A stretch of DNA of 57,353 nt from CAWKEY01 sp963848675 (GTDB lineage Bacteria > Pseudomonadota > Gammaproteobacteria > Methylococcales > Methylomonadaceae): contig CAWKEY010000071.1 in assembly GCA_963848675.1 (NCBI GenBank), forward strand, positions 1 through 57,353. Reading direction: 5' to 3'. A program made the translations under genes and the position numbers. The notes beneath the pieces are model-generated. The model did no database searches. It saw only the letters and a list, made by a program, of their open reading frames with translations, and was not told where the DNA came from. Of the stretch, positions 34,243 through 43,001 are shown in pieces; the first letter of the stretch is position 1, and the number at the start of each line of letters is the position of its first letter.

Positions 34243-35048
34243 TTACCCCCAAAAAGCTTCCCAAAGATGCCTTTTTTCTCATCAATAAAACGATGGGGTT
34301 TATCTTCGCCCAAATAGCGCGCAACGATATCGGCATAAGCCTGTCCGGCATCACTTTTTTCATCCAGAATAACCGGAGTACCGGAGTTGGAAGCGTTTAA
34401 CACCGATTTGGATTCAGGAATAACGCCCAGCAAATGCAGCGATAAAATTTCCTGTACATCATCTACGCTGAGCATTTCACCTAATTTCACGCGTTCAGGA
34501 GAATAGCGCGTGAGCAGCAGATATTCTTTGATAGGCTCTTCGTTTTGTTCTGCCCGGCGGGACTTGCTCGCTAGAATGCCTAGCATACGATCTGAGTCCC
34601 TAACCGAGGACACTTCCGGATTGGTGACGACGAAGGCATCATCGGCAAAATACATGGCCAAATGGGCGCCTCTTTCAATGCCTGCTGGAGAATCACAGAC
34701 TATATATTTGAAGTCTTTTTTCAGTTCATCCAGAATTCTACCGACACCTTCTTGGCTTAAAGCATCTTTATCGCGAGTTTGCGAGGCCGGTAAAACATAC
34801 AGCTTATTGCAGTGCTTATCCCGGATCAAGGCCTGATTAAGCGTCGCTTCGCCATTGATAACGTTGATAAAATCATAAACAACGCGGCGCTCACAGCCCA
34901 TTATTAAATCCAGGTTGCGTAAGCCCACATCAAAATCTATGACCGCTGTTTTGTGGCCTTTTTTTGCAAGCCCCATGGCTATGGCGGCACTCGTTGTTGT
35001 TTTACCAACACCGCCTTTACCCGATGTGACGACTATGATTCTTGCCAA
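34239..35048 (-). CDS. minD: Septum site-determining ATPase MinD
   Basis: A 269-residue deviant-Walker ATPase: (M)ARIIVVTSGKGGVGKTTTSAAIAMGLA, VIDFDVGLRNLDLIMGCERRVVYDF, and IVCDSPAGIERGAHLAM. The C-terminal membrane helix is around KKGIFGKLFGGK. The start is set at TTG 35048: GGAGG lies eight bases before it and translation from there gives the invariant MARIIVVTSGKGG; the frame extends upstream to 35063 only through the ribosome-binding site itself. Located between minC and minE. Confidence 0.95.
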   Translation of the reverse strand: MARIIVVTSGKGGVGKTTTSAAIAMGLAKKGHKTAVIDFDVGLRNLDLIMGCERRVVYDFINVINGEATLNQALIRDKHCNKLYVLPASQTRDKDALSQEGVGRILDELKKDFKYIVCDSPAGIERGAHLAMYFADDAFVVTNPEVSSVRDSDRMLGILASKSRRAEQNEEPIKEYLLLTRYSPERVKLGEMLSVDDVQEILSLHLLGVIPESKSVLNASNSGTPVILDEKSDAGQAYADIVARYLGEDKPHRFIDEKKGIFGKLFGGK

Positions 35049-35077
35049 TGGTATTTCCTCCAAGTTAGCGGACTGTA

Positions 35078-35818
35078 TTAAAGATCTGAAATGATTAAAG
35101 TTTGGTTTTGTAAATAGATCTGAACCGGTTTGTGTCGTACAGACTTATCCAGATCTTCACTGATTTTATAGTTACCGGCAATTGAGATTAGCTCCGCCTG
35201 CAAATCGGAACAGAAAATACGAGATTCAAGATTACCCTGTACACCCGCCAGAGCCCTGCCTCTTAAGGTGCCGTAGACATGAATATTGCCTTCGGCCATT
35301 ATTTCGGAGCCGGCACTGACCTGGGCTAGAATAATCAAATCCCCCTTGGCATAAACACGTTGCCCGGAACGGATAGGCTGGGTAAGTAGTGTTGTTGAGG
35401 TTAAACCATCGGCTTGTGGTTCTGGCGGTTCAGGATTGATTTTATTGGTTTTTGGCCCTTCGATCGATGCAGTGCTATTGCCGTGAATCGAATGCACAGG
35501 AATACCCAATGCGATAGCCTGTTGATTTTGTTGTGGAGTCCCGCCGCGGATACCTATCGGCAGTAAGCCGAGAGCGCGAATAATCGTTGTCAGGGCGGTA
35601 AAGTCAATATCGATTTCGTGTTTGTTCAGCTCCTGCAAATCAAATACCAGCGGCGAATTTTTGAAAAACTCTGGCGCTTGACTGATTTTTTCCTGTAGCT
35701 GCTGCTCAATTATTATTAAATCATTGCTGGATAGAACTAAAACGGGTACGGAAAAGGTGCTGCTTTTGAATTCCAGTGCAGGGCGATGATAAGGTGTTGG
35801 TTGAGCGTCTGTCGACAT
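35078..35818 (-). CDS. minC: Septum site-determining protein MinC
   Basis: A 246-residue FtsZ antagonist. The N-terminal FtsZ-inhibiting domain runs through FKSSTFSVPVLVLSSNDLIIIEQQLQEKISQAPEFFKNSPLVFDLQEL. A proline-rich linker (NPEPPEPQAD) leads to the beta-helical MinD-binding domain: RSGQRVYAKGDLIILAQVSAGSEIMAEGNIHVYGTLRGRALAGVQGN. ATG 35818 gives the N-terminus MSTDAQPTPYHRPALEFK; a longer frame to 35860 lacks support. First gene of minCDE. Confidence 0.94.
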   Translation of the reverse strand: MSTDAQPTPYHRPALEFKSSTFSVPVLVLSSNDLIIIEQQLQEKISQAPEFFKNSPLVFDLQELNKHEIDIDFTALTTIIRALGLLPIGIRGGTPQQNQQAIALGIPVHSIHGNSTASIEGPKTNKINPEPPEPQADGLTSTTLLTQPIRSGQRVYAKGDLIILAQVSAGSEIMAEGNIHVYGTLRGRALAGVQGNLESRIFCSDLQAELISIAGNYKISEDLDKSVRHKPVQIYLQNQTLIISDL

Positions 35819-35862
35819 CCGATACGTTAGCTTAGTCAATAATATTTTAAATTCTAACATTG

Positions 35863-35892
35863 CTGATAAAAAAAATCATTTTCTAGTGTCAA
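35863..35892 (-). promoter_or_regulatory. Candidate promoter for minCDE
   Basis: On the minus strand TTGACA (35892-35887) is followed after 18 bases by TATCAG (35868-35863), with an AT-rich spacer. The -35 is consensus and the -10 is weak. It lies about 45 bp upstream of the minC ATG. Confidence 0.4.
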
Positions 35893-36097
35893 TTATTTAT
35901 TTTTTTGGTAGAGAGTTAATATCTTCACATCCAGCATGGCATTGAAAACTTGGTAATTTTCCGGTGATGGCGGAAATCATTTGAGGATAATGACCCGCGC
36001 CTTCAAATCTGTACTGGTAGTCAATGCCGGTGCTGAAGAACGACAAAAAGCGAGACAATTGGCGAAGCTGCAGCACACTAAGGTGCGCTGTACTTGG

Positions 36098-36306
36098 TAT
36101 AATGGGGTTTTACGGACATCAGTGAATAACAACCATATTCGGATTTTTGGCGAAGTGCTGTTTGATCATTTTCCAGATGACAGTTGCGTGCTTGGCGGTG
36201 CGTCGTTCAATGTCGCCTGGCATTTCTGGCTTTTGCTCAAAAGCCTGGTTTTATCAGTTTTTTGTACAGTCCTGGATCCATTAAAACCCGAGATCAGCAA
36301 ACTTGA
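36098..36306 (+). pseudogene. PfkB-family sugar kinase (fructokinase-like) fragment
   Basis: From GTG 36122 the sequence reads MNNNHIRIFGEVLFDHFPDD, then SCVLGGASFNVAWH, the N-terminal signature of fructokinase-like PfkB kinases (GExLxDxFPDxxxxLGGAPFNVA). After the His codon homology moves to another frame, LAFAQKPGFIS, and then ends; the rest of the roughly 300-residue kinase is missing, and the shifted frame stops at 36304-36306. A perfect TATAAT (36098-36103) still precedes it. Truncated and frameshifted, hence a relic. In methanotrophs such kinases belong to sucrose metabolism, but nothing else of that pathway is nearby. Confidence 0.65.
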
Positions 36307-36390
36307 GGCATTTTATGCACACTTTAGCGCAAACTATTACGCGATTTATAATGGGTTTCATCGAAGTTAAACCGGCAGTGGATCAGACAT

Positions 36391-37230
36391 TCATTGTTTG
36401 GTTTGATCGATTAACGCCGCATAGCCGTCTTTATAGCTGGGATACTGGAACCGGTAACCCAAGGCTTTCAGGCGTTGGTTGTTGCAGCGTTTATTCATCG
36501 AGGCATCAGTGCTGACTGGTTTGGCCGTGGGTGGAGAGTAGTCCTTGCGCTCTGCCAGCCAGCTGATGACCTCCCACAGCGGAGCCGGATCATCGTCGCT
36601 GGCTAAATAACACTGCTCCAGCTTTCGCCCGGCTAAACGCTGGCTCAGCAAAAACGCTAGAACGCCAACACAGTCCTGCTGATGTATCCGGTTGGTGTAA
36701 TAAGGCGGCTGTTGTTGGATGGCGGGTGTCTCCCTGGCCATCCTCAGCAAATATTCACGGCCCGGGCCATAAATGCCGGAAAAGCGGACAATGATGTTTT
36801 CGGGATTTTCACGGGTCAGTTTTTGTTCAGCCTGGCGGATGAGCTGGCTGTTTAGGTTGTCGGGTTGCGCCGGAGAATTTTCATCAACCCGCTCGCCTTG
36901 GGATTGGCCGTAAACGCTGGTCGACGAAACCAATAGCCACGGCTGCTTCGGAAATTTGGCCAAACAATGATTCAAGCCCGTTTCATAAATGGCCCGATAG
37001 CTTTGCTCAATGCGCCCGTCGGCGGAAACGATGAAAAAAATCTGCTCGAAATCGTCACATAAGCCATCAAGAGTGCAGGCGTTTGTGATGTCAGCGCTCA
37101 CATAGCTGATTTTACTGTTGCCGTCAGGTGGATGTCGTTTCAATCCGGTGACCTGATGGCCCCTATCGGACAGTACCTGAGCCAGCTGGCTGCCGATAGC
37201 GCCGCAGCCAATAATGAGTATTTTCGCCAT
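36391..37230 (-). CDS. NAD(P)-dependent epimerase/reductase-like protein (SDR)
   Basis: A 279-residue extended-SDR-type protein. The Rossmann start is AKILIIGCGAIGSQLAQVLSDRGHQVTGLKR (GxxGxxG), and an SSTSVYG stretch supplies the Tyr of the SDR active site without the full YxxxK pattern; IVRFSGIYGPGREYLLRMAR follows. It resembles the YeeZ group, for which no reaction is assigned. The ISAs1 element starts 46 bp upstream of its ATG, so its native promoter may have been separated from it. Confidence 0.78.
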   Translation of the reverse strand: MAKILIIGCGAIGSQLAQVLSDRGHQVTGLKRHPPDGNSKISYVSADITNACTLDGLCDDFEQIFFIVSADGRIEQSYRAIYETGLNHCLAKFPKQPWLLVSSTSVYGQSQGERVDENSPAQPDNLNSQLIRQAEQKLTRENPENIIVRFSGIYGPGREYLLRMARETPAIQQQPPYYTNRIHQQDCVGVLAFLLSQRLAGRKLEQCYLASDDDPAPLWEVISWLAERKDYSPPTAKPVSTDASMNKRCNNQRLKALGYRFQYPSYKDGYAALIDQTKQ

Positions 37231-37265
37231 AGTTTTATTGATGGGTTAGTTGTGGGTAAGGCAGC

Positions 37266-38541
37266 AGGGTTTAGGCACGGCTTTCTCATAAAAAAACTAT
37301 TGCAATATTGTAAAATATAAGTTTTTTTGAGCTTACGAAAATATGCCCATCCTAGCCTCAACGGATACCAACGGACTTGAAAACAAATTGGGTGAAGCAG
37401 AAATAAAATTTATTGATGTGCTCAACGCGTTACCCGATACACGGGATAACCGTGGTAAGCGTCACTCACTGACCTTTCTGGTCGCTACAGTTGTTTTTGC
37501 CATCTTGGTTGGCCGCTCAAAAGTATCCAGTATTCACCGCTACATGATGAATAAAATTGATTGGTTACGCGAAGTGACTGGTTTTAAGGATGCAACACCG
37601 GTTTCTCGTGCCCATTTACCGAGAATGCTGGCCAACCTGGATTGGGAGGGTTTAAATAATGCGATTCATCAGTGCTTTGATGAACACACTGCGCAATTGA
37701 TTCAGCATGAATGGCTCAGTATCGATGGCAAAGTCATGAGAGGCACGTTGAAATCAGGTGAAAAACAGGCCCTCATTCATGCCGTTTCGCATGATAGCCG
37801 AATCGATGTGGCGCAAGCTCGTCAAGTCGGTGATAAAGCCAGCGAGATTACGGTAGTGCGTGAATTTATAAAAGAAACCGGATTAGACGCGCATCAACTC
37901 AGTATGGATGCGCATCATTGCAATCCTGAGACCCTCACGCAAATCAACCAGGCCGAAGGTCTTTATCTGGTTCAAGTCAAAGAAAATCAACCCAAGTTAC
38001 TCGAACACTGCCGCATTTTAGCTGACCACTCATCATGTGCCGAAACCATTGACTATGACCTCAGTCATGGCCGTATCAGCACACGACAGGCCAATTTGTA
38101 TGATTTGTCACTATCGGATATTGATGACCGTTGGCAAAACAGTGGTTTACGAACTTTAATAGCGATGAATCGCGAAACCATTGAAAAATCGAGTCACAAA
38201 ACAAGCCATGAAACCGCCTACTATGTGAGCAATTATCAGGTCAATGATCGGCAGCGCGGCGTTGAAATCTTAGCGAATACTATTCGCCGGCATTGGGGCG
38301 TGGAATCCAACAATTGGCAATTAGATGTCACATTTAAAGAAGACCACATTCAGGTCAAGAATGGCACACAAGCGCAAATCATGGGCAAGTTGCGTTTTTT
38401 AGCCATGAATTTACTGCGATGGTCAAAGACTGGAGAGCACAATTTTCAAGCCAGCATTGAAACATTCATGGATGCCCCCGAGTCGTTAATTTTAATGCTT
38501 AGGCAAGTTAATTTTTTATGAGAAAGCCGTGAGGGTTTAGG
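37266..38541. mobile_element. Complete ISAs1-family insertion sequence with 10-bp target duplication
   Basis: The element spans 37276-38531 (1256 bp). Its ends are perfect 20-bp inverted repeats, CACGGCTTTCTCATAAAAAA (37276-37295) and the complement at 38512-38531. AGGGTTTAGG is present on both sides (37266-37275 and 38532-38541), a 10-bp target duplication as expected for ISAs1. Intact ends, intact transposase and perfect duplication point to a recent insertion. It landed upstream of the SDR gene. Confidence 0.95.
37343..38521 (+). CDS. ISAs1 family transposase
   Basis: A 392-residue transposase. The N-terminal part has LPDTRDNRGKRHSLTFLVATVVFAILVGR (DUF4338/H-repeat type); the DDE catalytic core includes WLSIDGKVMRGT, a second Asp in HQLSMDAHHCNPETLTQI, and the C-terminal Glu region IRRHWGVESNNWQLDVTFKEDH. 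The frame is uninterrupted. The stop codon lies inside the right inverted repeat. Related to E. coli H-repeat proteins (YhhI type). Confidence 0.93.
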   Translation: MPILASTDTNGLENKLGEAEIKFIDVLNALPDTRDNRGKRHSLTFLVATVVFAILVGRSKVSSIHRYMMNKIDWLREVTGFKDATPVSRAHLPRMLANLDWEGLNNAIHQCFDEHTAQLIQHEWLSIDGKVMRGTLKSGEKQALIHAVSHDSRIDVAQARQVGDKASEITVVREFIKETGLDAHQLSMDAHHCNPETLTQINQAEGLYLVQVKENQPKLLEHCRILADHSSCAETIDYDLSHGRISTRQANLYDLSLSDIDDRWQNSGLRTLIAMNRETIEKSSHKTSHETAYYVSNYQVNDRQRGVEILANTIRRHWGVESNNWQLDVTFKEDHIQVKNGTQAQIMGKLRFLAMNLLRWSKTGEHNFQASIETFMDAPESLILMLRQVNFL

Positions 38542-38912
38542 TGGTTTATCGTATAGGTTTGGTCTATATTAACGCAACGGCAGGTGCTGCGCATTGGCTG
38601 TATGGCAGCAATGCCCATTTTGCAAGGCAACAATAGCATGTGGCTGAATTGTGTACATGGGTCAGGCTGGTTTTTTGTATATGAATGCTACTATTAATGC
38701 GCAGCGCTGCTATTTCATTAGGCCAGTGCCTAATGGCTTAATGAGTTGTTGAGCAGGCTTGCCTCTCGTGGCATATCGTCGTAGTGAAAGTCGTCTTCGG
38801 ACCGAACCATTTTTTTGGATACTAAGTAGCAAGCACGTCAGCGATAAGCCGTTTATTGCTCACCCATCTATCGAAGTAAGGCTGCCCAAAGTGGCACATG
38901 GAGAAAGAAAAG
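38542..38912. other. Non-coding stretch between ISAs1 and the glycosidase gene
   Basis: About 370 bp with no supported gene. Before the IS inserted, this stretch was the upstream region of the SDR gene. A short frame at 38759-38941 ends inside the glycosidase start and has no recognisable feature. No clear promoter or repeat was found. Confidence 0.4.
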
Positions 38913-40349
38913 ATGAAAAATATGAAAAAGACCAGAGTTGAATTGCGGTTTCGTTTCGGTGTGCGTGACCGATTGGCTTTGTGGTTTCTGGGCGCGATGG
39001 GCTTCCTGCTATTTACACATGTCGCGGCTGCTGCCTCGCTATCGATCAACGGAGCCCAGAAGTATCAAACCATCGATGGTTTTGGCACGAATATCAATTC
39101 GCTCAGCTGGACCAACGACAACTCCAAAGCAGCCATTGATCTATTGGCGGACCAAATGGGACAGACGCTGTGGCGCGTGGTCTTCGACATGGAAGACTGG
39201 GAGGCGACCAACGACAATGCCGATGCGAACACGCCGAACTGGACATACTACAACGCCCTATACTCCAACGCCAAGTTTCAAAATCTATGGGGCACACTTC
39301 GCTACCTTAATCAAAAGGGTTTCAACGCAACCATCGCGCTGAGCTTCATGGGACGGGTGCCGGGTTGGATGGGGTCGACCACCATTAATGCTAGTCAGGA
39401 AGACGAAGCAGTGGAGATGATTGCCTCACTTTTGTATTACGCTCGAAATACCGAGCACCTGCAGTTCGGCATGCTTGATCCCTTCAACGAAACAGATTGG
39501 GATGGGATTGAGGGGCCACAGCTCGTTTCCGCACAGTATGTGCGTTTGCTCAACAAACTTTCGGTCAAACTCGACGCCATGGGTCTTTCCGACATTCGTC
39601 TTCTCGGACCCAACACCGCATCCATCAGCAGCGGTGTGGGTACGTATATGCCGGCGATGATGGCCAATTCAGTGGTAATGAGCAAAGTCGACCATTTCGG
39701 CTTCCACAGTTATTCGGCTGATTCCGGCGGGGCCAACACCGCGATTAAGAACTCGAGTTATTCGAGCAAGAACTTCTGGATGACGGAGTATGCCAATCCG
39801 GCCGATGCCTTTTCACTCTTGGGTCAAAACGCGTCGGCTCTGATTGTTTGGGAGGGTTTCGACAGCGTCTATAATCATGCCATTCTGGCGGGACGCGGGT
39901 CGCAACCAGGTAATGACGATGTTGGCTACGTGCCGCTAGCCTACAACCAGAGCAGCCATACCTACACTCCACGCAAAGAGTTCTATCAGAATGCCCAGCT
40001 GTTCAAGTTTGTCCCACCGGGGGCGGTGCGCATCGCAGCTACCGGTGCCACTGGAGGTCTCACCAGCTATGCGTTCTACCATCAGGATTCGGGGCGGTTG
40101 ACCATCGTCGCCCGAAACACTGGATCCGCTGCGTCCGTTTCGGCGACCTTGACCAACTTGCCGGCGGTGAGTAGTTTTTCCTACTACAAGACGGATAGCG
40201 CTAACAATATGGTCCAAGGCGCCGATGTGGCGGTGACCACAGGGGCCTTTTCCTTCGGTGTTCCCAGCGGAGGTATTGTGACTCTTACTGCAGCGGGCTC
40301 AAGTGCCTCGATAATCGCACCACCTTTCAACTTGAGAGTAGCGCCATAG
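38913..40349 (+). CDS. Secreted glycoside hydrolase, GH30-like (clan GH-A)
   Basis: A 478-residue protein with a long signal peptide (basic MKNMKKTRVELRFRFGVRDR, then LALWFLGAMGFLLFTHVAAAA). The mature start SLSINGAQKYQTIDGFGTNINSLSW is the beta strand and loop opening of GH30 barrels. The likely acid/base is Glu193 in DPFNETDWDGIEG and the nucleophile Glu292 in FWMTEYANP; HFGFHSYSAD lies between. The last 100 residues form a beta side domain (VRIAATGATGGLTSYAFYHQDSGRLTIVARNTG), as in GH30. Expected to act on beta-linked polysaccharide outside the cytoplasm; substrate unclear. ATG 38913 has GGAG nine bases before it. No transporter or other glycosidase is adjacent. Confidence 0.68.
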   Translation: MKNMKKTRVELRFRFGVRDRLALWFLGAMGFLLFTHVAAAASLSINGAQKYQTIDGFGTNINSLSWTNDNSKAAIDLLADQMGQTLWRVVFDMEDWEATNDNADANTPNWTYYNALYSNAKFQNLWGTLRYLNQKGFNATIALSFMGRVPGWMGSTTINASQEDEAVEMIASLLYYARNTEHLQFGMLDPFNETDWDGIEGPQLVSAQYVRLLNKLSVKLDAMGLSDIRLLGPNTASISSGVGTYMPAMMANSVVMSKVDHFGFHSYSADSGGANTAIKNSSYSSKNFWMTEYANPADAFSLLGQNASALIVWEGFDSVYNHAILAGRGSQPGNDDVGYVPLAYNQSSHTYTPRKEFYQNAQLFKFVPPGAVRIAATGATGGLTSYAFYHQDSGRLTIVARNTGSAASVSATLTNLPAVSSFSYYKTDSANNMVQGADVAVTTGAFSFGVPSGGIVTLTAAGSSASIIAPPFNLRVAP

Positions 40350-40638
40350 TTCGCTGATCGATGTCATGTGGCCCATTGATTTACTTCTTCCGGCTATCTT
40401 TTTATCAGATTACAGGTATTAGGCCATAGCACGGACAGGAATGTCCTCGTCGCGTACTTTTTTGGGGTTTGGATGGGCCATTTTGAAAAGGGTATGCGAT
40501 GCGTACCGCTTGAAGCAGATTTATCGATCGGCTCTAAATGTCACATGTCAATGGGTCAGTCTAACTACCCGTTCTCCATTCCATGTGGACACCGAAGCAT
40601 GATGCAATAGTTAGCGCGCCCTTTAATACGGGCTTTTC
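40350..40638. other. Non-coding stretch before the thiC promoter
   Basis: About 290 bp without a gene. It holds a weak hairpin GCCC-TTTAATAC-GGGC followed by TTTT (40618-40637), possibly a terminator for the glycosidase gene. Nothing else is supported. Confidence 0.35.
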
Positions 40639-40667
40639 TTGCAATCCGGTACATTTTCCTTTAATTT
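40639..40667 (+). promoter_or_regulatory. Candidate promoter for thiC
   Basis: TTGCAA (40639-40644) and TAATTT (40662-40667) are separated by 17 bases and lie about 20 bp upstream of the TPP riboswitch, where the thiC promoter should be. Confidence 0.5.
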
Positions 40668-40683
40668 AGACCGACATCCGTAA

Positions 40684-40768
40684 AGGCTAGGGGTGCTTCC
40701 AAGATTTATCTTGAGGCTGAGAGAAACCCTTTGAACCTGACCCCGGTTAATACCGGCGTAGGAAAGCC
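40684..40768 (+). promoter_or_regulatory. TPP riboswitch (THI element)
   Basis: The thi box is clear: AGGGGTGCTTCC, GGCTGAGAGAAACCC, TTTGAACCTGACCCCGGTTA and ATACCGGCGTAGGAAA in order and spacing. The aptamer binds thiamine pyrophosphate; in proteobacteria binding usually hides the ribosome site of thiC. The region between aptamer and ATG 40811 contains the GGAGATAAGC ribosome site, consistent with control at translation initiation. Confidence 0.93.
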
Positions 40769-40810
40769 CCATTTTCCCTGCGCCTTGTTTTGTTGTTGTT
40801 GGAGATAAGC

Positions 40811-42682
40811 ATGAGCGCTGTTCTGAAAGACACTACTGAGACTGAAGCCAGTAGTGTAAAAATCGATTCCTACCCCGCATCCGAAAAAATCTATGTTGAA
40901 GGCAGCCGCCCTGACATACAAGTTCCCATGCGTAAAATTACCCTGTCAGATACTCCGGTCCATTTTGGCGCCGAGAAAAATCCTCCGCTTTATGTTTATG
41001 ACACCTCCGGCGTTTATACCGATCCTAATATTGGGGTGGATTTAAAAAGAGGCTTGGGCGCGGTTCGTTCGGCCTGGATTGAGGAAAGAAACGACACTGA
41101 ACAACTGACGGGGCCGAGTTCTGAATACGGCCAGCAACGTCTGCACGATCCCGCTACCGCGGCCTTGCGTTTTGAACTTATCCGCAAGCCGCGCCGCGCT
41201 AAAGCCGGCATGAACGTCTCGCAGATGCACTATGCCAGAAAAGGCATCATCACGCCGGAAATGGAATTTATCGCCATCCGTGAAAACCAGAAAATGGAAG
41301 AAATGCGCGAGTTATGGAAGGATCAGCATCCGGGCGATTCCTTTGGCGCTTCCATTCCGGACGTCATTACGCCTGAATTTGTGCGCTCTGAAGTGGCGCG
41401 CGGCCGCGCCATTATTCCCGCCAACATCAACCATCCCGAGCTGGAGCCCATGATTATCGGCCGTAATTTTCTGGTGAAAATTAACGGCAATCTCGGCAAC
41501 TCGGCGGTAACTTCTTCGATTGAAGAAGAAGTGGAAAAAATGCTCTGGGGCATTCGTTGGGGCGGCGATACCATCATGGATTTATCGACCGGCAAAAACA
41601 TCCACGAAACCCGCGAGTGGATTTTGCGCAATTCGCCCGTGCCGATTGGCACGGTACCGATTTATCAGGCTCTGGAAAAAGTCAACGGCAAAGCCGAAGA
41701 CCTGACCTGGGAAATCTTTCGTGATACCTTGATCGAGCAAGCCGAGCAGGGCGTGGACTACTTCACTATCCATGCCGGCGTGCGTTTGCATCATGTGCCA
41801 CTGACCGCAAAACGCATGACCGGTATCGTTTCGCGCGGCGGCTCCATTATGGCGAAATGGTGTCTGGCGCATCACACCGAAAGCTTCCTGTACACGCATT
41901 TTGAAGACATCTGCGAAATCATGAAGGCTTATGACGTGTCCTTCTCCTTGGGTGACGGTTTGCGTCCGGGCTCGATTTACGATGCCAACGACGCGGCGCA
42001 ATTTGGCGAGCTGGAAACCTTGGGCGAGTTAACCAAAATCGCCTGGAAACACGATGTGCAAACCATGATTGAAGGTCCTGGTCATGTGCCCTTGCACATG
42101 ATCAAGGTCAACATGGAAAAGCAGCTGGAAGAATGCGGAGAAGCGCCTTTCTATACCCTAGGCCCACTGACCACTGATATTGCGCCGGGTTATGACCATA
42201 TCACCTCAGCTATTGGCGCCGCCAATATCGGCTGGTACGGTTGCGCCATGCTGTGTTATGTCACCCAAAAAGAGCATTTGGGCTTGCCGAACAAGCAGGA
42301 TGTCCGCGAAGGCATCGTGACGTATAAAATTGCCGCCCATGCTGCCGACCTGGCCAAAGGCCATCCGGGTGCGCAGGCGCGTGATAATGCCATGTCCAAG
42401 GCGCGTTTTGAATTCCGTTGGGAAGATCAGTTCAATATCGGTCTCGACCCTGAAAAAGCGCGTGAATTCCATGACGAAACCCTGCCCAAGGAATCCGCCA
42501 AAGTCGCGCATTTCTGTTCCATGTGCGGCCCGCATTTCTGTTCAATGAAAATCAGTCAGGATGTACGCGACTATGCGGCGGCCAAAGGCATTAAAGATGA
42601 ACAAGAGGCGCTGGTAAAAGGAATGGATGAAAAATCCCGGCAGTTCCTTGAAGAAGGCGCGGATATTTACCATAAGGTTTAA
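40811..42682 (+). CDS. thiC: Phosphomethylpyrimidine synthase
   Basis: A 623-residue radical SAM enzyme that turns aminoimidazole ribotide into hydroxymethylpyrimidine phosphate. It has the long N-terminal domain (PMRKITLSDTP), MHYARKGIITPEMEFIAIREN, NINHPELEPMIIGRNFLVKINGNLGNSAV, the barrel segment DYFTIHAGVRLHHVPL, and the unusual C-terminal cluster motif CSMCGPHFCSMK (CxxCxxxxC). ATG 40811 follows GGAG in GGAGATAAGC. Controlled by the TPP riboswitch upstream; other thi genes are not in the window. Confidence 0.96.
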   Translation: MSAVLKDTTETEASSVKIDSYPASEKIYVEGSRPDIQVPMRKITLSDTPVHFGAEKNPPLYVYDTSGVYTDPNIGVDLKRGLGAVRSAWIEERNDTEQLTGPSSEYGQQRLHDPATAALRFELIRKPRRAKAGMNVSQMHYARKGIITPEMEFIAIRENQKMEEMRELWKDQHPGDSFGASIPDVITPEFVRSEVARGRAIIPANINHPELEPMIIGRNFLVKINGNLGNSAVTSSIEEEVEKMLWGIRWGGDTIMDLSTGKNIHETREWILRNSPVPIGTVPIYQALEKVNGKAEDLTWEIFRDTLIEQAEQGVDYFTIHAGVRLHHVPLTAKRMTGIVSRGGSIMAKWCLAHHTESFLYTHFEDICEIMKAYDVSFSLGDGLRPGSIYDANDAAQFGELETLGELTKIAWKHDVQTMIEGPGHVPLHMIKVNMEKQLEECGEAPFYTLGPLTTDIAPGYDHITSAIGAANIGWYGCAMLCYVTQKEHLGLPNKQDVREGIVTYKIAAHAADLAKGHPGAQARDNAMSKARFEFRWEDQFNIGLDPEKAREFHDETLPKESAKVAHFCSMCGPHFCSMKISQDVRDYAAAKGIKDEQEALVKGMDEKSRQFLEEGADIYHKV

Positions 42683-42718
42683 AAGGCTAAAGGCTAAAGG
42701 CTAAAGGCTAAAGGCTAA
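42682..42718. repeat. Heptamer array AAAGGCT x5 after thiC
   Basis: Directly at the thiC stop the heptamer AAAGGCT repeats five times (about 42683-42717). It differs in sequence from the three AAGGTTC-type elements and has no inverted second arm, but has the same unit length and intergenic placement. The thiC terminator follows at once. Confidence 0.85.
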
Positions 42719-42722
42719 AGTA

Positions 42723-42749
42723 AAAAAGCCCTCGTGATGAGGGCTTTTT
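42723..42749 (+). terminator. Rho-independent terminator of thiC
   Basis: AAAAAGCCCTC, loop GTGAT, GAGGGCTTTTT: an 11-bp perfect stem ending in a T-run, about 40 bp after the thiC stop. Confidence 0.9.
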
Positions 42750-42774
42750 GGTATGTGCGGTTGAGTGGGTGCGT

Positions 42775-42864
42775 ATTCCAATCAAAGCCGCCACTGTTTC
42801 CGACTTGAAAACCGCCAGGCATTCCGCGCAAAACCACAACCGATTCCGATATAAACCCAGCAAG
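42775..42864 (+). repeat. IS21-like terminal repeats, left edge of island
   Basis: Four degenerate units begin ATTCC or TTTCC at 42775, 42797, 42821 and 42843 (22-24 bp period), the first ones ending in CCGCCA. Several imperfect direct repeats of about this length near a terminus are usual in IS21-family elements. No istA or istB gene is beside them. The rest of 42865-43001 shows no gene. Confidence 0.5.
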
Positions 42865-43001
42865 ATTTTGAACGCCGGAGATCGGCCAAAAAGGGGCCCG
42901 ACGGTCACGATCAATCAACGTCTGCAATATGAGCAATTGCTGCCGTTCGGCCATTGCCAGTGATAGACATCCACATCCTCATATCCATGCCAGACTTTAG
43001 T

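Noticed and set aside
34239..35063. Starting MinD at 35063
   Set aside because: That start lies in the Shine-Dalgarno sequence of the TTG at 35048, which yields the conserved MARIIVVTSGKGG N-terminus.
42715..42954. Minus-strand frame after thiC as a gene
   Set aside because: It runs through the thiC terminator and the IS21-like repeats and shows no known protein segment.
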